Shown here: one piece after another, positions 31,305-39,759 of the stretch
How positions within the stretch are numbered: position 1 is the stretch's first letter
Layout of the letters: every line of letters begins with the position of its first letter
Source of the DNA: Polaromonas sp.
Lineage (GTDB): Bacteria > Pseudomonadota > Gammaproteobacteria > Burkholderiales > Burkholderiaceae_C
Direction: 5' to 3'
Length of the DNA stretch: 64,000 nucleotides
Assembly (NCBI RefSeq): GCF_029945895.1
Contig: NZ_JAQSDL010000084.1
Location: 1 to 64,000 of the forward strand
Position numbers and translations under genes: made by a program
Notes under the pieces: generated by a model
What the model was told of the DNA's origin: nothing
Seen by the model: the letters and a program-made list of their open reading frames with translations, nothing else
Databases searched by the model: none

Positions 31305-32207
31305 TCAGGCCGGAAACACGCCGGTGGAAAGATAACGGTCGCCGCGGTCGCAGACGATAAAAACAATCACCGCGTTTTCCACGGTTTTGGCAATCTCCTG
31401 CGCCACCCAGCAGGCGCCGGCGGCCGAGATGCCGGCGAAGATGCCTTCTTCGCGCGCCAGACGGCGGCACATGTCTTCGGCGTCGCTCTGGCTGACCAGC
31501 ACGGTCTCGTCAATATGGCGGGCATCGTAAATTTTCGGCATGTAGGCTTCGGGCCACTTGCGGATGCCGGGAATGCGCGAACCTTCGCTGGGCTGCGCGC
31601 CGATGATGCGGATCGCCGGGTTTTTTTCTTTCAGGAAGCGAGACACGCCGGTGATGGTGCCGGTGGTGCCCATGGCGCTGACAAAGTGCGTGACCTTGCC
31701 CGCTGTGTCGGCCCAGATCTCGGGGCCGGTGGTCTCGTAGTGGACGCGCGGGTTGTCGGGGTTGGCAAACTGGTCCAGCACGCGGCCCTTGCCCTCGCGC
31801 TGCATCTGGTCGGCCAGGTCACGTGAGTGCTCAATGCCTCCGCTTTTGGGCGTGAGGATCAGTTCGGCGCCGAAAGCCTTCATGGTTTGCGCGCGTTCAA
31901 TCGACAGGTCCTCCGGCATGATCAGCACCATGCGGTAACCCTTGATGGCCGCGGCCATGGCCAGCGCGATGCCGGTGTTGCCGGAGGTGGCCTCGATCAG
32001 CGTGTCGCCCGGTTTGATGTCACCGCGCTCCTCGGCGCGCTTGATCATCGACAGCGCGGGCCGGTCTTTCACCGAGCCGGCGGGGTTGTTGCCCTCGAGC
32101 TTGCCGAGGACGACGTTGTGGCGTTGGGTGTTGCTGTCAGCCTGGATGCGTTGCAGTGCCACCAGGGGCGTTTTGCCAATGGCGTCTTCAATGGTCGGAT
32201 AATTCAT
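31305..32207 (-). CDS. cysM: Cysteine synthase B
   Basis: 300 residues of the PLP-dependent OASS family. The PLP lysine is in NPAGSVKDRPA (about 46), GNTGIALAMA binds phosphate, and GTTGTITGVSRFLKE is the second glycine loop. CysM features (short N-terminus MNYPTIEDAIGKTPLV, C-terminal ACWVAQEIAKTVENAVIV) separate it from CysK. It makes cysteine (or S-sulfocysteine) from O-acetylserine. The start is the ATG at 32207; longer frames read through the tRNA. Confidence 0.93.
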   Translation of the reverse strand: MNYPTIEDAIGKTPLVALQRIQADSNTQRHNVVLGKLEGNNPAGSVKDRPALSMIKRAEERGDIKPGDTLIEATSGNTGIALAMAAAIKGYRMVLIMPEDLSIERAQTMKAFGAELILTPKSGGIEHSRDLADQMQREGKGRVLDQFANPDNPRVHYETTGPEIWADTAGKVTHFVSAMGTTGTITGVSRFLKEKNPAIRIIGAQPSEGSRIPGIRKWPEAYMPKIYDARHIDETVLVSQSDAEDMCRRLAREEGIFAGISAAGACWVAQEIAKTVENAVIVFIVCDRGDRYLSTGVFPA

Positions 32208-32247
32208 ACCCTGCACTGTGCCATAATTTGCCTCTTTGCTTCTTGCA

Positions 32248-32332
32248 GCCCGGGTGGTGAAATTGGTAGACGCAGGGGACTCAAAATCCCCCGCCGCAAG
32301 GCGTGCCGGTTCGATTCCGGCCCCGGGCACCA
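32248..32332 (+). tRNA. tRNA-Leu (anticodon CAA)
   Basis: Cloverleaf with acceptor GCCCGGG/CCCGGGC, D-arm around GGTGAAATTGGTAGACGC, anticodon stem GGGGA/TCCCC with loop containing CAA, a long class II variable arm (CGCCGCAAGGCG), T-arm GCCGG-TTCGATT-CCGGC, discriminator A and encoded CCA. It is divergent to cysM. Confidence 0.95.
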
Positions 32333-32541
32333 CCTCCTCTGAATACTTGTTTGTTGGCTCTCGCGAACCAGCACGCCTTTGGGCGATATTGACAAAGCGC
32401 ACTTCGTGCGCGGGTTCGATCCCGGCCCCGGGCACCACCTCCTCTGAATACTTGTTTGTTGGCTCTCGCGAACCAGCACGCCTTTGGGCGATATTGACAA
32501 GGCACACTTCGTGCGCGGGCTCGATTCCGGCCCCGGCACCA
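32333..32541 (+). repeat. 105-bp tandem duplication including tRNA-Leu 3' tail
   Basis: Two nearly identical units (32333-32437 and 32438-32541) follow the tRNA directly. Each ends in a copy of the tRNA-Leu T-arm/acceptor/CCA sequence (GGTTCGATCCCGGCCCCGGG then CACCA) preceded by a perfect hairpin GCGCAC-TTC-GTGCGC that mimics the variable arm. The rest of each unit is a non-tRNA spacer starting CCTCCTCTGAATACTTG. No 5' half of a tRNA is present, so they are not tRNA genes. Confidence 0.9.
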
Positions 32542-32546
32542 GATAC

Positions 32547-32577
32547 AGGCCCTTCCAGTTTTGGCGGGGCCTTTTTT
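32547..32577 (+). terminator. Terminator after tRNA-Leu array
   Basis: AGGCCC and GGGCCT pair across a 14-base loop and are followed by TTTTT. It ends the transcript carrying the tRNA and the tandem repeat. Confidence 0.7.
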
Positions 32578-32623
32578 GTGGGCGTTTGCGCGCAAAAACG
32601 CAGAAGCACAGATACTGGCGGAC

Positions 32624-33919
32624 ATGACCACACGCTCCGCCACACCCCTGCACCAACTCGACGCCTGGCAAGCCGCCAGCCTGCTCACACGCCGCGAACT
32701 CAAGGCCGTGGACCTGGTCCGCGCCTGCCTGGACCGAATGGCCGAACGTGAGCCGCAGCTGCAGGCTTTTGTGCAACGGGGCGCCGATGCCGCGCTGGCA
32801 ACAGCCCGCGAACTCGACGCCGGGCCGGTGCGCGGCCTGTTGCACGGCCTGCCGTTTGGCGTGAAGGATCTGTTCGACACCTTTGACCTGCCCACGGCTT
32901 ACGGCTCGCCGATTTATGCCGGGCAACAGCCGCCGGCCGACGCGGCGGCGGTGGCGTTGTGCCGTGAAGCCGGTGCGGTGCTGCTGGGCAAAACCGTGAC
33001 CACCGAGCTGGCCAACATGTTCCCCGGCGCCACGCGCAACCCGCACAGCCCGGCGCACACGCCGGGCGGCTCGTCCAGTGGCTCGGCCGCCGCCGTGGCC
33101 GATGCCATGCTGCCGCTGGCGCTGGGCACACAAACGGCCGGCTCGCTGATTCGGCCGGCGGCTTTCTGCGGCGTGGTCGGGTACAAGCCCAGCCACAACC
33201 GGGTGCCGCGGGCCGGCGTCAAAAGCCTGTCGGAAACGCTGGACACGGTGGGCGGCTTTGCGCGCAGCGTGCGCGACGTGGCACTGCTGGGCGCCGTGCT
33301 GACCGGTGATGCGCGGCTGGCCGACCCCGCTGCTTTTGCACAGACGGCCGCGCCGCGCATCGGCTTTTGCCGCACACCCGAGTGGGCGCAGGCCGATGAG
33401 GACACGCAGCAGGCCTGGGCCCAGGCCGAAGCCGCGCTGGCCGGCCACGGCACGCCCATGGCGCTGCCGCCCGGGTTGTCGGACCTGGTTGCCGTGCAGA
33501 AGGAGGTGCAGGCCTTTGAGACCGCGCGCTCCCTGAGCGATGAGCGCCTGCGGCACCGCGACTGGCTCAGTGCGCCGCTGCAGGCGCTGATCGCCGCGGG
33601 GCTGGCCATCCGTGGTGAAACACATGCGCACAACCTGCGGGTGACCGCGCAGGCACGGCGCCAGGTGCAGGACTTGTTTGGCCCCCACGACGTGTTGCTG
33701 GCTCCCAGCAGCATCGGCGAGGCGCCGGCCGGGCTGGACGGCACGGGGGACCCGCTGTTTTGCCGCAGCTGGACGCTGCTGGGCCTGCCCTGCGTGCACC
33801 TGCCTTTTGCCCGCGGTCGCAACGGCCTGCCGGTGGGCCTGCAACTGGTGGGCGCTGCTGGCGAGGACCACCGCCTGCTGGCGGCAGCGCACTGGGTGCA
33901 CGCGCGCCTGCGCCCCTGA
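32624..33919 (+). CDS. Amidase signature family enzyme
   Basis: 431 residues. The Ser-cisSer-Lys triad is visible: Lys in GLPFGVKDLFDT (about 79), GGSSSGSAAAVA (about 151), and the nucleophile in LGTQTAGSLIRPAAFCG (about 175). The C-terminus SWTLLGLPCVHLPFARG matches the family. It hydrolyses amides; the substrate is unknown, and there is no gatB/gatC partner, so it is not a tRNA amidotransferase subunit. ATG 32624 fits the family N-terminus (PLHQLDAWQAASLLTRRELK). Confidence 0.9.
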   Translation: MTTRSATPLHQLDAWQAASLLTRRELKAVDLVRACLDRMAEREPQLQAFVQRGADAALATARELDAGPVRGLLHGLPFGVKDLFDTFDLPTAYGSPIYAGQQPPADAAAVALCREAGAVLLGKTVTTELANMFPGATRNPHSPAHTPGGSSSGSAAAVADAMLPLALGTQTAGSLIRPAAFCGVVGYKPSHNRVPRAGVKSLSETLDTVGGFARSVRDVALLGAVLTGDARLADPAAFAQTAAPRIGFCRTPEWAQADEDTQQAWAQAEAALAGHGTPMALPPGLSDLVAVQKEVQAFETARSLSDERLRHRDWLSAPLQALIAAGLAIRGETHAHNLRVTAQARRQVQDLFGPHDVLLAPSSIGEAPAGLDGTGDPLFCRSWTLLGLPCVHLPFARGRNGLPVGLQLVGAAGEDHRLLAAAHWVHARLRP

Positions 33920-34031
33920 GTGCCCGCCGCAAGGCGCAGGGGCCGGGCAAATTTGACCCAGCGCCTTGCCATGGCATTGAATTAGGCGCATTCTCGAATC
34001 GCAGTTTTTTCTGCGGCTTCGGGAGTCCGTC

Positions 34032-35087
34032 ATGCGCTCACTTCCTCGTTGGACCCAACCCCTTGTTGCGGCCTTCCTGCTGGGTGCCCTGCCCCTGCAG
34101 GCGGCCACGGTGCAGCCGCCGACCGCACAGGAAATGATTGCCGCGCTGGCCAGGGCCAATGCCTCGGTGGTGGGCGTGCGTGTTTTGGTGGACGAGGAGG
34201 CGCAGTCGGCCAAAACCCTGGGTCAGCAGCGCCGCGGCTCCGGAGTGATGATTGCGCCGGACGGCCTGATCCTGACCATTGGCTACCTGATGCTGGAGGC
34301 CGAGCAGATTGAAATCGTCACCCAGGACAACAAGACCCTGCCGGCGCGCGCCGTGGCCTACGACCTGGCGACCGGTTTCGGGCTGCTGCGGCCCTTGCTG
34401 CCCCTGCGCGCTGGCAGCGGCGTCAGTGCCGCCGTGCTGGGCAGCAGCCAGCCCCTGCAACCGGGCGAGGCGCTGATGGCGGTGACCGGCCCGCAGGGCA
34501 GAGACGACGGCGAGGTCAGCATGACGCAGCTGGTCAGCAAGCGCGCGTTTTCCGGCAACTGGGAGTACCACATCGACACGGCCCTGTTCACCAGTCCGCC
34601 CCTGCTGGGCAACGGCGCCAACCACAGCGGCGCACCGCTGTTCAACCAGAAAGGGGAGCTGGTGGGCATTGGCTCGCTGCTGGTGGCCGACGCCAGCGGG
34701 CAGAACCAGCGCCTGCCCGGCAACATGTTTGTGCCGGTAGACCTGCTGCGCCCCATCCTGGCCGACATGCAGCGCTCCGGCAGCAGCGCCCAAAGCCACC
34801 GGCCCTGGCTGGGCCTGAATTCCAGCGACCAGGGCGGGCGCATCCAGATCGTGCGCGTCAGCAAGGACAGTCCGGCCGAACTGGCCGGGCTGGAAGCCGG
34901 CGACGTGGTGCTGGCGGTGGACGGCGCCACCGTCGCCACGCTGGAGGCTTTTTACAAAAAGCTCTGGAGTCGCGCCACCCCCGATGCGGAGGTCTCCCTG
35001 ACAGTGCTGCAGGGCGCCGAGGTCAGGACTCTGGTGCTGAAAGCGCAGGACCGGCTGCTCACACTCAGGAAACCATCCGGCATCTGA
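34032..35087 (+). CDS. HtrA/DegP-like periplasmic protein, catalytically degenerate
   Basis: 351 residues: signal peptide (PLVAAFLLGALPLQA), trypsin-like domain (about 25-235) and one PDZ domain (about 250-340: LGLNSSDQGGRIQIVRVSKD SPAELAGLEAGD). The histidine of the catalytic triad is missing: where HtrA has ILTNNHVV, this reads LILTIGYLML. The Asp region reads DLATGFGLLR and the Ser region SGAPLFN still has its Ser. It therefore probably binds rather than cleaves proteins. It is a single gene downstream of the amidase. Confidence 0.87.
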   Translation: MRSLPRWTQPLVAAFLLGALPLQAATVQPPTAQEMIAALARANASVVGVRVLVDEEAQSAKTLGQQRRGSGVMIAPDGLILTIGYLMLEAEQIEIVTQDNKTLPARAVAYDLATGFGLLRPLLPLRAGSGVSAAVLGSSQPLQPGEALMAVTGPQGRDDGEVSMTQLVSKRAFSGNWEYHIDTALFTSPPLLGNGANHSGAPLFNQKGELVGIGSLLVADASGQNQRLPGNMFVPVDLLRPILADMQRSGSSAQSHRPWLGLNSSDQGGRIQIVRVSKDSPAELAGLEAGDVVLAVDGATVATLEAFYKKLWSRATPDAEVSLTVLQGAEVRTLVLKAQDRLLTLRKPSGI

Positions 35088-35103
35088 AATTTCAGGTCAA
35101 ATC

Positions 35104-35160
35104 GGCCACCAGCCCTTGTGTAGCGTTCGCAAACAGCTCCTGATTTAATAGCAAATCAGC
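35104..35160 (-). repeat. Dispersed Comamonadaceae-type repeat, overlapping epimerase stop
   Basis: On the minus strand GCTGATTTGCTATTAAATCA is followed by GGAGCTGTTTGCGAACGC and CAAGGGCTGGTGG. The stop codon (TGA, 35158-35156) of the NAD-binding gene lies within the first bases of the repeat. Confidence 0.7.
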
Positions 35161-36094
35161 AGGCGGGCGGTAGCACCAGCCCTTGTGCCACTGTCGGGTA
35201 ACGCAGCGCCACGCGCAGTTCCTCTTTGAGCCGCGTGTTGTCAAGCCGGCGCGACTCGCTCATGAAGCTCAGCAGCATCAGCGGCAACTCGTCCTGCGCG
35301 GTGCTGCGCGCCACCCGCGGCGGGCGCGGCAGGCGATACAGGTCGGCGGCCAGGTCGAAGTAGTCGCCCATCTTCAGCTCGGTGTCGTCGCTGGCATTGG
35401 TGCTGCGCTGCGGTTTGCCGCGCCACAGGGCCGCCACGCAGGCGCGCGCCAGGTCGTCGGCATGGATGTGGTTGGTGAACACGTCGTCGGCCGGCGCCAG
35501 CACCGGCGTCCCCTTGAGCAGGCGCCCGCGCGGCGTGCCACCCTCGCGGTCCGGCGCGTAGATGCCCGGAATGCGCAGCGTGTGCACCCGCACACCGCTG
35601 GACCGTCCAAAAAAGCGCAGCTGCGCTTCGGCATCGACGCGGCGCCAGGCGCGCGGCGTGTGCGGGTTGACGGCGCGGGTTTCACTCGCCCACTCTCCCT
35701 GGCAATCGCCGTACACGCCGCTGGTTGAGCCATACACCACCGCCTGCGGCAAGCCGCGCAGGCGCAAGGCTCGCAGCAAGGCCAGCGTGCGCGGGTCGCG
35801 GCGCCAGTCGGGCAGGTTTTCGCCGGGCGGCGGCGCCAGGTGCACCACGCGGGTGGCCAGCCCGGCCAGCCGGCGCAGGGTGGCGGATTGGTCCAGGTTG
35901 CCGGCCAGCGGCGTGATGTGACGGGCGCGCAGTTCAGGGCAACGCTCGGGCGACGAGGTCAGGGCCAGCAGCCGCACACGCGGCGCCAGCTGGCGCGCGA
36001 CACGCAGGCCGACGTCGCCGCAGCCGATGATCAGAATGCGCTGGCGGCGAAAGCGCGAAGGCAGGGCACCGAGGGGACTTTGGTTTGAGGGCAA
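35156..36094 (-). CDS. NAD(P)-binding epimerase-like protein (YeeZ type)
   Basis: 312 residues. The Rossmann motif is RILIIGCGDVGLRVARQL (about 19-36), and the extended SDR residues are in VVYGSTSGVYGD (about 118-130) with GIYAPDREGG and NHIHADDLARACV. It has the atypical SDR layout of YeeZ-like proteins, with no clear YxxxK pair. The substrate is unknown. It is divergent from the flavoprotein at 36161. Confidence 0.82.
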   Translation of the reverse strand: MPSNQSPLGALPSRFRRQRILIIGCGDVGLRVARQLAPRVRLLALTSSPERCPELRARHITPLAGNLDQSATLRRLAGLATRVVHLAPPPGENLPDWRRDPRTLALLRALRLRGLPQAVVYGSTSGVYGDCQGEWASETRAVNPHTPRAWRRVDAEAQLRFFGRSSGVRVHTLRIPGIYAPDREGGTPRGRLLKGTPVLAPADDVFTNHIHADDLARACVAALWRGKPQRSTNASDDTELKMGDYFDLAADLYRLPRPPRVARSTAQDELPLMLLSFMSESRRLDNTRLKEELRVALRYPTVAQGLVLPPAC

Positions 36095-36160
36095 AATTGG
36101 GGAATGGGCTGGGAACAGCCAGAGTTATAAAAAACAGGATTACGTCAGAGGATAACCAGT

Positions 36161-37204
36161 ATGACTTTCAACGTCACCGTGCTGCCCAGCGGCCGCTCGT
36201 TCACCGCCAACCCCGACGAAGCGCTGCTGGCCGCGGCCATCCGCCAGGGCATAGGCATGCCTTATGGATGCAAGGACGGCGCCTGCGGTTCCTGCAAATG
36301 CAAAAAGATCGAGGGCACGGTCGTGCACGGCCCGCACCAGCTCAAGGCGCTGAGTCACGAGGAAGAAGCCGCGGGCTTCATTCTCACCTGCTGCGGCGTG
36401 GCGCAAACCGACGTGGTGCTGGAGTCGCGCCAGGTGACCGACGAAAGCGCCTTCCCGATCAAGAAAATGCCGGCCCGCGTGAGCAGCCTGGCGCGCGCCT
36501 CGCTCGACGTCGTCGTGATCCGCCTGCAGCTGCCGGCCAGCGATGTGTTCAAGTACCACGCCGGCCAGTATGTGGAGTTTTTGCTGCGCGACGGAGATCG
36601 CCGAAGCTACTCCATGGCCAATGCGCCACACACGCAGGCGGACACCCCGGGCATCGAGCTGCACATCCGCCACATGCCGGGCGGCAAGTTCACCGAGCAG
36701 GTGTTTGGCACCATGAAGGAAAAAGACATCCTGCGCATCGAAGGGCCTTACGGCAGCTTCTTCCTGCGCGAAGACAGCAAAAAACCCATGGTGCTGCTGG
36801 CCTCGGGCACCGGTTTTGCGCCCATCAAGGCGCTGATCGAACACATGCAGTTCAAGGGCATCACCCGGCCCGCAATACTGTACTGGGGCGGCCGCCGCCC
36901 GGCCGACCTCTACATGAACGACTGGGTGATGGCCAAGGTGGCCGACATGCCCACCCTGACCTATGTGCCGGTGATCTCCAACGCGCTGCCGGAAGACAAC
37001 TGGACCGGCCGTACTGGCTTTGTGCACCAATCGGTGCTGGAAGATTTTCCCGACCTGTCGGGCCACCAGGTCTATGCCTGCGGCGCCCCCATCGTGGTCG
37101 ATTCGGCCCGCGCTGACTACAGCGCGCTCGGCGGCCTGCCGGAAGAAGAGTTTTTTGCGGACTCGTTCACGACGGAGGCGGACAAGGCCAAGGCTTTGGC
37201 GTGA
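36161..37204 (+). CDS. Ferredoxin-NAD(P)H reductase-like flavoprotein (CDP-6-deoxy-delta-3,4-glucoseen reductase type)
   Basis: 347 residues. The N-terminal plant-type [2Fe-2S] domain has Cys in GCKDGACGSCKC and TCCGV (residues about 35-85). Then come an FAD domain (RRSYSMANAP, the RxYS motif) and an NAD domain (VLLASGTGFAPIKALIEH, VYACGAPIVV). The organisation matches AscD/E3-like reductases and oxygenase reductase components. No sugar-dideoxygenation genes are nearby, so the biosynthetic name should be treated as a family label. It probably transfers electrons from NAD(P)H to an unknown acceptor. Confidence 0.88.
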   Translation: MTFNVTVLPSGRSFTANPDEALLAAAIRQGIGMPYGCKDGACGSCKCKKIEGTVVHGPHQLKALSHEEEAAGFILTCCGVAQTDVVLESRQVTDESAFPIKKMPARVSSLARASLDVVVIRLQLPASDVFKYHAGQYVEFLLRDGDRRSYSMANAPHTQADTPGIELHIRHMPGGKFTEQVFGTMKEKDILRIEGPYGSFFLREDSKKPMVLLASGTGFAPIKALIEHMQFKGITRPAILYWGGRRPADLYMNDWVMAKVADMPTLTYVPVISNALPEDNWTGRTGFVHQSVLEDFPDLSGHQVYACGAPIVVDSARADYSALGGLPEEEFFADSFTTEADKAKALA

Positions 37205-37402
37205 AAGCTCGGAGTTGAGGCGTCACGCTGCGTCCCCGGTTCACCCTGGACAGTAGGACGGACTCCCCACTCCCACCCCTAGCCCCTGCCCTCGCCCCGC
37301 TGGGCGATGGAGGGGACTTCATTTGGCTCCGTGTGCTGCTCTCACGTGCAAACATGACGGTCCCGTACTCCGACGATGACGCGCAAAGCGCGTCATCGCC
37401 TC

Positions 37403-37450
37403 CCCGAACCCGAACCCGAACCCGAACCCGAACCCGAACCCGAACCCGAA
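37403..37450. repeat. Hexanucleotide tandem repeat (CCCGAA)8
   Basis: Eight perfect CCCGAA units. It lies in an intergenic region and can be read in frame as a Pro-Glu or Arg-Thr repeat, but no gene context supports this. Confidence 0.95.
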
Positions 37451-37454
37451 TCCG

Positions 37455-37760
37455 CATTTGTCCCTCCACCCGTCGGGCTGGGCCGAGGAGCGCAGGCAAA
37501 AGCGGATCAGGGCTCGCGATTGTCTGAGCCGAAGGCGAGTTCGAGCGAGACCCCGCTTTTACCGAGCACCGGAGGTTGCCCGTAGCGAAGCGGAGGGACC
37601 CAGACCATCGGGTCGCCTTTCTTTCCGTTAGGTTTCTTTGGCGAGACAAAGAAAGGTAACTCGCCCGCCGGGGCGAGACCCGGCTTGCTGGCAAACCACG
37701 AAAAGTGGAACAAGGTAGTCAGCACACATGTATCCCGGATCAGGTCCGGGATGACAACTG
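37455..37760. repeat. Composite repeat-rich intergenic block
   Basis: It contains inverted repeats CCTTTCTTT/AAAGAAAGG (37616-37656), TCGCCC-GCCG-GGGCGA (37661-37676) and ATCCCGGA/TCCGGGAT (37732-37752). The first lies in the stretch GGTCGCCTTTCTTTCCGTTA GG, which I recognise as a recurrent intergenic sequence in Beta- and Gammaproteobacteria. The whole 37205-37840 stretch has no gene. Confidence 0.6.
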
Positions 37761-37772
37761 CGAAGCACACTT

Positions 37773-37820
37773 TAGCTATGAATTACATAGCTATCTGCGC
37801 ACATCCCATAAGGGCTGAAG
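37773..37820 (+). repeat. Dispersed Comamonadaceae-type repeat
   Basis: AGCTATGAATTACATAGCTA followed by TCTGCGCACATCCCATAAGG and GCTGAAG. It flanks the stop of the Bug receptor gene. Confidence 0.75.
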
Positions 37821-37840
37821 CCTCAAAAGGCTCAACAAAA

Positions 37841-38833
37841 TCAATCCACCCGAGCCCCGGAAGCCTTCACCACCTTCTCATACTTGGCCAGCTCGCTTTT
37901 CATGAAAGCGCCAAACTGCTCGGGCGTGCTGGCCACCGGTTCGGCCAGCAGGGTGGCAAAGCGGGCTTTGGCTTCCGGCGAGTTCAGCGCGGCGACAAAG
38001 GCCTGGTTCAGTTTGGCGACCACGTCTTTCGGCGTGGCGGCCGGGGCCACCAGGCCCCACCAGGTGTCGATGGCAAAACCCTTGAGCGTTTCGGCCACGG
38101 CCGGCACATCGGGCAGCGCCGCGCTGCGTTTTTCGGTGGTCACGGCCAGCGCCTTGAGTTTGCCGGCCTTGATGTTGGCGGAGGCGGTCGCGAGGTTGTC
38201 AAAGTTGAAGTCCACCTGGCCGCTGAGCAGCGCCAGCTGCGCCGGGTTGCCGCCGTTGTAGGGAATGTGCAGCGCAAAAATGCCCGCGTCTTTCTTGAAC
38301 ATTTCCCCGGCGAGGTGGCCGGCGCTGCCGTTGCCGCCGCTGGCGTAATTGAGTTTGCCCGGGTTGGCCTTGGCATAGGCAATCAGGTCCGCCAGCGTGT
38401 TGATGTTCAGGCGTCTGGCGGTGTCAGCGTTCATCACCAGCACGTTCGGCACGCGCAGCATCTGCGTGATGGGCGCAAAGTCGGTGGCCGCGTTGTAGGG
38501 CATCTTGCTGTAGAGCCACGGGTTGATGGCGTGGGTGGCGACGGCGGCGATGCCGATGGTCAGGCCGTCGGGTGCTGCCTTGGCGATGGCGTCCACCCCG
38601 ATGTTGCCGCCTCCGCCTGGGCGGTTTTCAATGATCACGGTACCCAGCGAGTCCTTGACGCGCTCGGCCATCAGGCGCGCGGTCACGTCGATCGGGCCGC
38701 CGGGTGCATACGGCACGATGATGCGCATGACCTTGGGCTGCGCGGTGGCAACAGTGGAAGACAGGGCCAGCAGGGCAAAGGCCGTGAGGGCCAGCGTACG
38801 GGCCGCGAAGGAAGGGAGGAATGAAGATGTCAT
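37841..38833 (-). CDS. Bug/TctC-family solute-binding protein
   Basis: 330 residues: signal peptide (MTSSFLPSFAARTLALTAFA to ATAQP), then the mature protein starting PKVMRIIVPYAPGGPIDVTARL, the classical ligand-binding loop, followed by ENRPGGGGNIGVDAIAKAAPDG and GLVAPAATPKDVVAKLNQA. It is the periplasmic receptor of the tripartite tricarboxylate transporter family, present in many copies in this bacterial family and usually without adjacent tctAB, as here. The carboxylic ligand is unknown. Confidence 0.92.
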   Translation of the reverse strand: MTSSFLPSFAARTLALTAFALLALSSTVATAQPKVMRIIVPYAPGGPIDVTARLMAERVKDSLGTVIIENRPGGGGNIGVDAIAKAAPDGLTIGIAAVATHAINPWLYSKMPYNAATDFAPITQMLRVPNVLVMNADTARRLNINTLADLIAYAKANPGKLNYASGGNGSAGHLAGEMFKKDAGIFALHIPYNGGNPAQLALLSGQVDFNFDNLATASANIKAGKLKALAVTTEKRSAALPDVPAVAETLKGFAIDTWWGLVAPAATPKDVVAKLNQAFVAALNSPEAKARFATLLAEPVASTPEQFGAFMKSELAKYEKVVKASGARVD

Positions 38834-38949
38834 GCCCCGATTGTGCAAAAAAATGCCGGCCGCGTCACTGTGACAATCCCGGACAACTTCGATCGGAGCC
38901 AACCTGTACCGTCTTCCGCCGACGCGTCCCGAACCGGTGAACTCAGATG

Positions 38950-38996
38950 ACGCTATGAATCAAATAGCTGCTTGCGCCCACCCCATAAGGGCCAGG
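38950..38996 (+). repeat. Dispersed Comamonadaceae-type repeat, near consensus
   Basis: GACGCTATGAATCAAATAGC TGCTTGCGCCCACCCCATAA then GGGCCAGG. This is the clearest copy in the window and lies between the Bug gene and livF. Confidence 0.8.
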
Positions 38997-39016
38997 CGCG
39001 CACAATTCTTGAAGAA

Positions 39017-39745
39017 TCACTCGCCCAGATAAGCCGCTCTCACCCGCGGATCATTGAGCAGCTCCTTCGCCTCGCCATTCATCGTGACCAGGCCCGACTC
39101 CATGACATAACCGCGGTCGGCAATGCCCAGGGCCCGGCTGGCGTTCTGTTCGACCAGCAGCACGGTGACGCCCTGCGCCGACACGTCCCGGACCACTTCG
39201 AAAATCTTGTCGACCATGATGGGGGACAGGCCCATGGACGGTTCGTCGAGCAGCAGGACGCGCGGACGGCTCATGAGCGCGCGGCCCATGGCCAGCATCT
39301 GCTGCTCGCCGCCGGACATGGTGCCGGCGAGCTGGTCCTTGCGTTCGCGCAGGCGCGGGAACAGCGCAAACATCTTTTCCATGTCAGCGGCGATTCCAGC
39401 CTTGTCATCGCGGATGTACGCGCCCATCTGCAGGTTTTCCGTGATGGTCATGCGGGTGAACACGCCGCGGCCTTCCGGCACCATGGCCAGGCCTTCCTTG
39501 ACCAGGTCCCAGGCGCCCTGGCCTTTGATGCTTTTGCCCAGGTATTCGATGTCGCCGCCCAGCAGCGGCAGCGTGCCGGTGATGGCCTTCATGGTGGTGG
39601 TCTTGCCGGCGCCGTTGGAGCCGATCAGCGTGACCAGCTCACCCTCCTTGACTTCGAAATCGATGCCCTTGACCGCCTGGATGCCGCCATAGGCCACTTT
39701 GAGGCCGGTGACTTTGAGCAGGGTGGTATGACTTGTAGTGGCCAT
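39017..39745 (-). CDS. livF: Branched-chain amino acid ABC transporter ATPase
   Basis: 242 residues. Walker A GSNGAGKTT (about 39-47), signature MSGGEQQMLAMGRALM (about 140), Walker B VLLLDEPSMGLSP (about 160) and the switch His region LLVEQNA are intact. The compact size is typical of LivF. It is the last gene of the livHMGF operon. The start ATG at 39745 gives MATTSHTTLLKVTGL, the conserved N-terminus. Confidence 0.93.
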   Translation of the reverse strand: MATTSHTTLLKVTGLKVAYGGIQAVKGIDFEVKEGELVTLIGSNGAGKTTTMKAITGTLPLLGGDIEYLGKSIKGQGAWDLVKEGLAMVPEGRGVFTRMTITENLQMGAYIRDDKAGIAADMEKMFALFPRLRERKDQLAGTMSGGEQQMLAMGRALMSRPRVLLLDEPSMGLSPIMVDKIFEVVRDVSAQGVTVLLVEQNASRALGIADRGYVMESGLVTMNGEAKELLNDPRVRAAYLGE

Positions 39746-39759
39746 GTTCTTGGTTTCCT

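Noticed and set aside
32338..32540. Apparent proteins with repeated GAGIEPAHEV motifs downstream of tRNA-Leu
   Set aside because: They are translations of the tandem 105-bp repeat and tRNA tails on the minus strand; no ribosome site or codon bias supports them.
32338..32541. CRISPR array
   Set aside because: Only two direct units of 105 bp with no short repeat/unique spacer pattern, and they contain tRNA sequence.
36085..37116. Long plus-strand frame overlapping the ferredoxin-reductase-like gene
   Set aside because: Shadow in another frame of the flavoprotein at 36161-37204, which carries clear Fe-S, FAD and NAD motifs.
36161..37204. Dideoxysugar biosynthesis function for the AscD-like reductase
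   Set aside because: No other sugar-nucleotide gene is nearby; only the family name suggests it.
37403..37450. Telomere-like sequence
   Set aside because: CCCGAA repeats resemble telomeric hexamers only superficially; neighbouring genes are chromosomal and bacterial.
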